Position numbers and translations under genes: made by a program
In this document: positions 61,860 through 64,000 of the stretch, piece by piece
Layout of the letters: each line of letters begins with the position of its first letter
Numbering within the stretch: the stretch's first letter is position 1
NCBI GenBank assembly: GCA_036874045.1
Contig: CM072338.1
Location: 17,382,501-17,446,500, forward strand
Length of the DNA stretch: 64,000 nt
Direction: 5' to 3'
Origin: Cymodocea nodosa
Lineage: Eukaryota > Streptophyta > Magnoliopsida > Alismatales > Cymodoceaceae
The notes under the pieces: model-generated
The model's input: only the letters and a program-made list of their open reading frames with translations
The model's database searches: none
Told to the model about the DNA's origin: nothing

Positions 61860-62460
61860 CATTCTTCCAACTAACTCAACAACGTTAACGCTATACACAA
61901 TGTCACAATTGGATGGATGGTGCATATACTAGCACAATTTATTAACACTGAAAGCCATATCCGGTTGTGTTAATGAAGTATTGAAGGCTACCAAATGTGT
62001 GCCGATATAAAGTAGGATTAGAGAAGAGATCTGTCATCCTTTGCAAATTTGAAGTGCTAAGCATAGGAGTCACCATAGGTTCAGCTGCACCCATTTTGGT
62101 CTATACCAGAAGATCACAAATATGTTTTTGTTGAGTGAGATACATACTATTGGTAGTGGGAAGAATCTCTTTTTCCAAAAATAAGGTAGGGAAGCCCAAA
62201 TCTTTCACTGGAAAATTGGATGAGAACTGTTGCAAAATAGATTCCAAATGGGTAGCACAACTAGAGATGACCAAAATATCATCTACATAGATTAGGAAAA
62301 ACATAGTAACCATCGTCTTGGCTTAAGTAAAGTAGAGAAGTATCAGCCTGAGACATATGAAATCTTTGATCAAGTAGAAATGCACTGACTTAGTATACCA
62401 AGCCTTGGGTGTCTGTTTCAATCCATTGAGTGATTTCTTCAAATGGCATATGTGTTTAGA
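61860..62460 (-). mobile_element. Ty1-copia RT fragment
   Basis: On the minus strand: KKSLNGLKQTPKAWY (62440-62390), then FLIYVDDILVISS (about 62295-62257) and VKDLGFPTLFLEKEILPTT. Further on, MVTPMLSTSNLQ and NPTLYRHTFGSLQY (about 62060-61960) are followed after a frameshift by DMAFSVNKLC and YMHHPS. This is the second half of a copia reverse transcriptase running into the RNase H linker. Stops and frameshifts are present. Confidence 0.8.
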
Positions 62461-62469
62461 AAAGTAAAA

Positions 62470-62690
62470 ACATGATTATTCACATTAGATAGGGAGATTA
62501 CACATATATAGGGCAAGGCCCATTACACAGATATTCATTTACCTGATAGTTCATATGTCTCCTAGCATTATAATCTCTCCCTCTCAAGGTAGAAAATATA
62601 TGTTAAACACTCAGAGCTTGTCAAAATGGTCTGAAACACTTCTACATTCAATCCCTTAGTAAATATATCAATCCATTGCTAAGAAGACTA
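62470..62690 (-). mobile_element. copia 3' end: RNase H tail, polypurine tract and LTR start
   Basis: The minus strand has DIFTKGLNVEVFQTILTSSE (from about 62676), ending in a stop. A purine-rich GAGAGGGAGA (about 62580) and then LTR-like sequence follow. Because the RT fragment lies downstream of this 3' end on the same strand, the two pieces are out of order. They are therefore two insertions or a rearranged copy. Confidence 0.6.
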
Positions 62691-64000
62691 AGTATATGGC
62701 GTAGTGATGATATTAGATTGTACCAAATCTCATATGGAAATAATACTGTGTGTGAAACACCATTTCAGTTTCAGTAAAAAATCAAGCCTTAATGATTGGA
62801 TTGTCTGGATCACATCACTTTGAGGCCGTATCATCTGTCATTTCCAACAGGAACATGTATGTTGCCAAGCAAAGGTCCTATTGCTATCCCATGCAGTATG
62901 TTGGTCTATTTCCATTGCATTATATCTCAATTTTCAACAAGGGCATTGCTTCATTGAGGAAATTATTGGTATGGCCCTAGGGCTTGGAAGAATGTTTTTT
63001 CCATCTTGCAATTCACTTATGTTATCTTCTTCTAAAAAAAATCTCTATTTTTTATTGTTCTACCTTTGATAAGCCTTTGTACTTACTTTCTAGATGATTC
63101 TTATTTATCTATGAGAAGCAACGTTGCCCACATTCAGGAAAAGCATATTCATTTACCACAAAAAAGCCACCTTACTACCATGCCCTCATTCCTCTTTTTA
63201 GGGGCTGTCAATGTGAAAATTTCTCCTCATCCTTTAAATTTCCAAACAAAAAATGAAATTTTCTCTATTGTTTTATATCCAATGATTTTTCTATGTTAGT
63301 TTATATATATTAAGTCCTTCAATTTCTTGTCTTCCTGCCCACAACATACCATGATGGTTCTCATTTGTCCTATATTTAGGGGTGTAAATAGTTGTCAGAA
63401 TAGGTTGACGGTTTACCATTACCTTTACTTCTATCCTTTTAGGTTAGTAGATTGACCTACAAGTAGAAATGATTTACTCATAGCTATAGGCTAACAGGCC
63501 ATGGGTAGAAAATATCTCTATCCTTATCTATTTTTAATAGATTGCAATCACACTTGGCTAATAAGTCATACCCAACCCACTTACAAGCTTACTTGTAGTG
63601 ATACTACTCTTACAATCTCGTAAATTAGTCCACAAATAGTTTTATCTCGTCAAGTATTTTTTGTTATCCATTTGAGCATCCTCATTTTCATTACCTTTAC
63701 TATTTATACTCACTTTTTTGTAATGTCCAACATTTTACCGTAAACTATAAGCATTCTGATAAATGTTCTTTATTTTTCTTCAAGGATTGGTTGGTACCAT
63801 TCAAGATATAAAAGTTCAGGAGTATTTCTTCATTTCATCTATCCAGATCTGTGTTTTTCTTTTTATGTTTTTAATGAGGAAACCTAAATATGTGAAACTA
63901 TCATTTCTAAAAGTTTTATGGCTACCCAATCATACTCAACTTCATTTTTTCATGTGAATTATGTCTTGTCTTCCTTATTGTAATTTATTTGGATGCTAAT
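62691..64000. other. right-end spacer, nothing recognised
   Basis: AT-rich sequence with several plus-strand ORFs of 60-77 codons (62792-62980, 63066-63299, 63763-63957) that lack recognisable motifs. It could be an intron of the gene suspected to start at 61.3 kb. Confidence 0.45.

Noticed and set aside
1..64000. CRISPR arrays, rRNA, bacterial operons or phage genes
   Set aside because: No regular direct repeats with unique spacers, no rRNA-like sequence, and all recognised genes have eukaryotic introns or plant families. I also saw no convincing complete tRNA, though a covariance-model scan was not possible.

Overview
This window looks like nuclear DNA of a flowering plant. The genes have many introns with GT/AG junctions, the spacers are AT-rich, and there are remnants of Ty1-copia, LINE and SINE elements and of DNA transposons. 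Several genes are GC-rich in the first exon or throughout (LIG4 exon 1, the GT64 gene, the thaumatin-like gene) while their neighbours are AT-rich. That contrast suggests a monocot, but this is an inference. I see nothing bacterial, viral or organellar.

Layout. (1) 1-15.25 kb, minus: the 5' half of DNA ligase 4, with five exons visible; the gene runs off the left edge. Exons 2 and 3 are separated by an intron of about 13.7 kb filled with degenerate tandem repeats, a deleted copia element, a LINE fragment, and a PIF/Harbinger-type element that carries a broken piece of a METTL21-like methyltransferase gene. (2) 17.15-20.46 kb, minus: a complete ten-exon tRNA dimethylallyltransferase of the plant IPT2 type with a C-terminal zinc finger. 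(3) 25.1-28.1 kb, minus: two small secreted defence-type genes, a defensin-like peptide and a thaumatin-like (PR-5) protein, each with one intron and a TATA box. (4) 31.5-39.7 kb, minus: an 18-exon gene for an ABC1/UbiB-type kinase fused to a beta-lactamase/transpeptidase-like domain. A decayed 4.6 kb Ty1-copia element with two LTRs and a 5-bp target duplication lies just upstream of its start codon, between the coding exons and a candidate TATA box. (5) 49.8-54.9 kb: a divergent pair, a plastid-type DnaJ-like zinc-finger protein (minus, three exons) and a single-exon GT64 glycosyltransferase (plus), with start codons about 220 bp apart. (6) 57.5-58.7 kb, plus: a three-exon gene for a plant protein of unknown function. 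(7) 59-64 kb: an unassigned ORF, copia fragments, and what may be the first non-coding exon of a plus-strand gene that continues beyond the window.

The genes form no operon or pathway; they are independent housekeeping and defence genes in a transposon-rich region. Exon boundaries were placed by hand from GT/AG sites, codon phase and recalled family sequences. For the six multi-exon genes complete in the window (IPT2, defensin-like, thaumatin-like, ABC1K, zinc-finger and the unknown protein) the exons sum to an uninterrupted reading frame.
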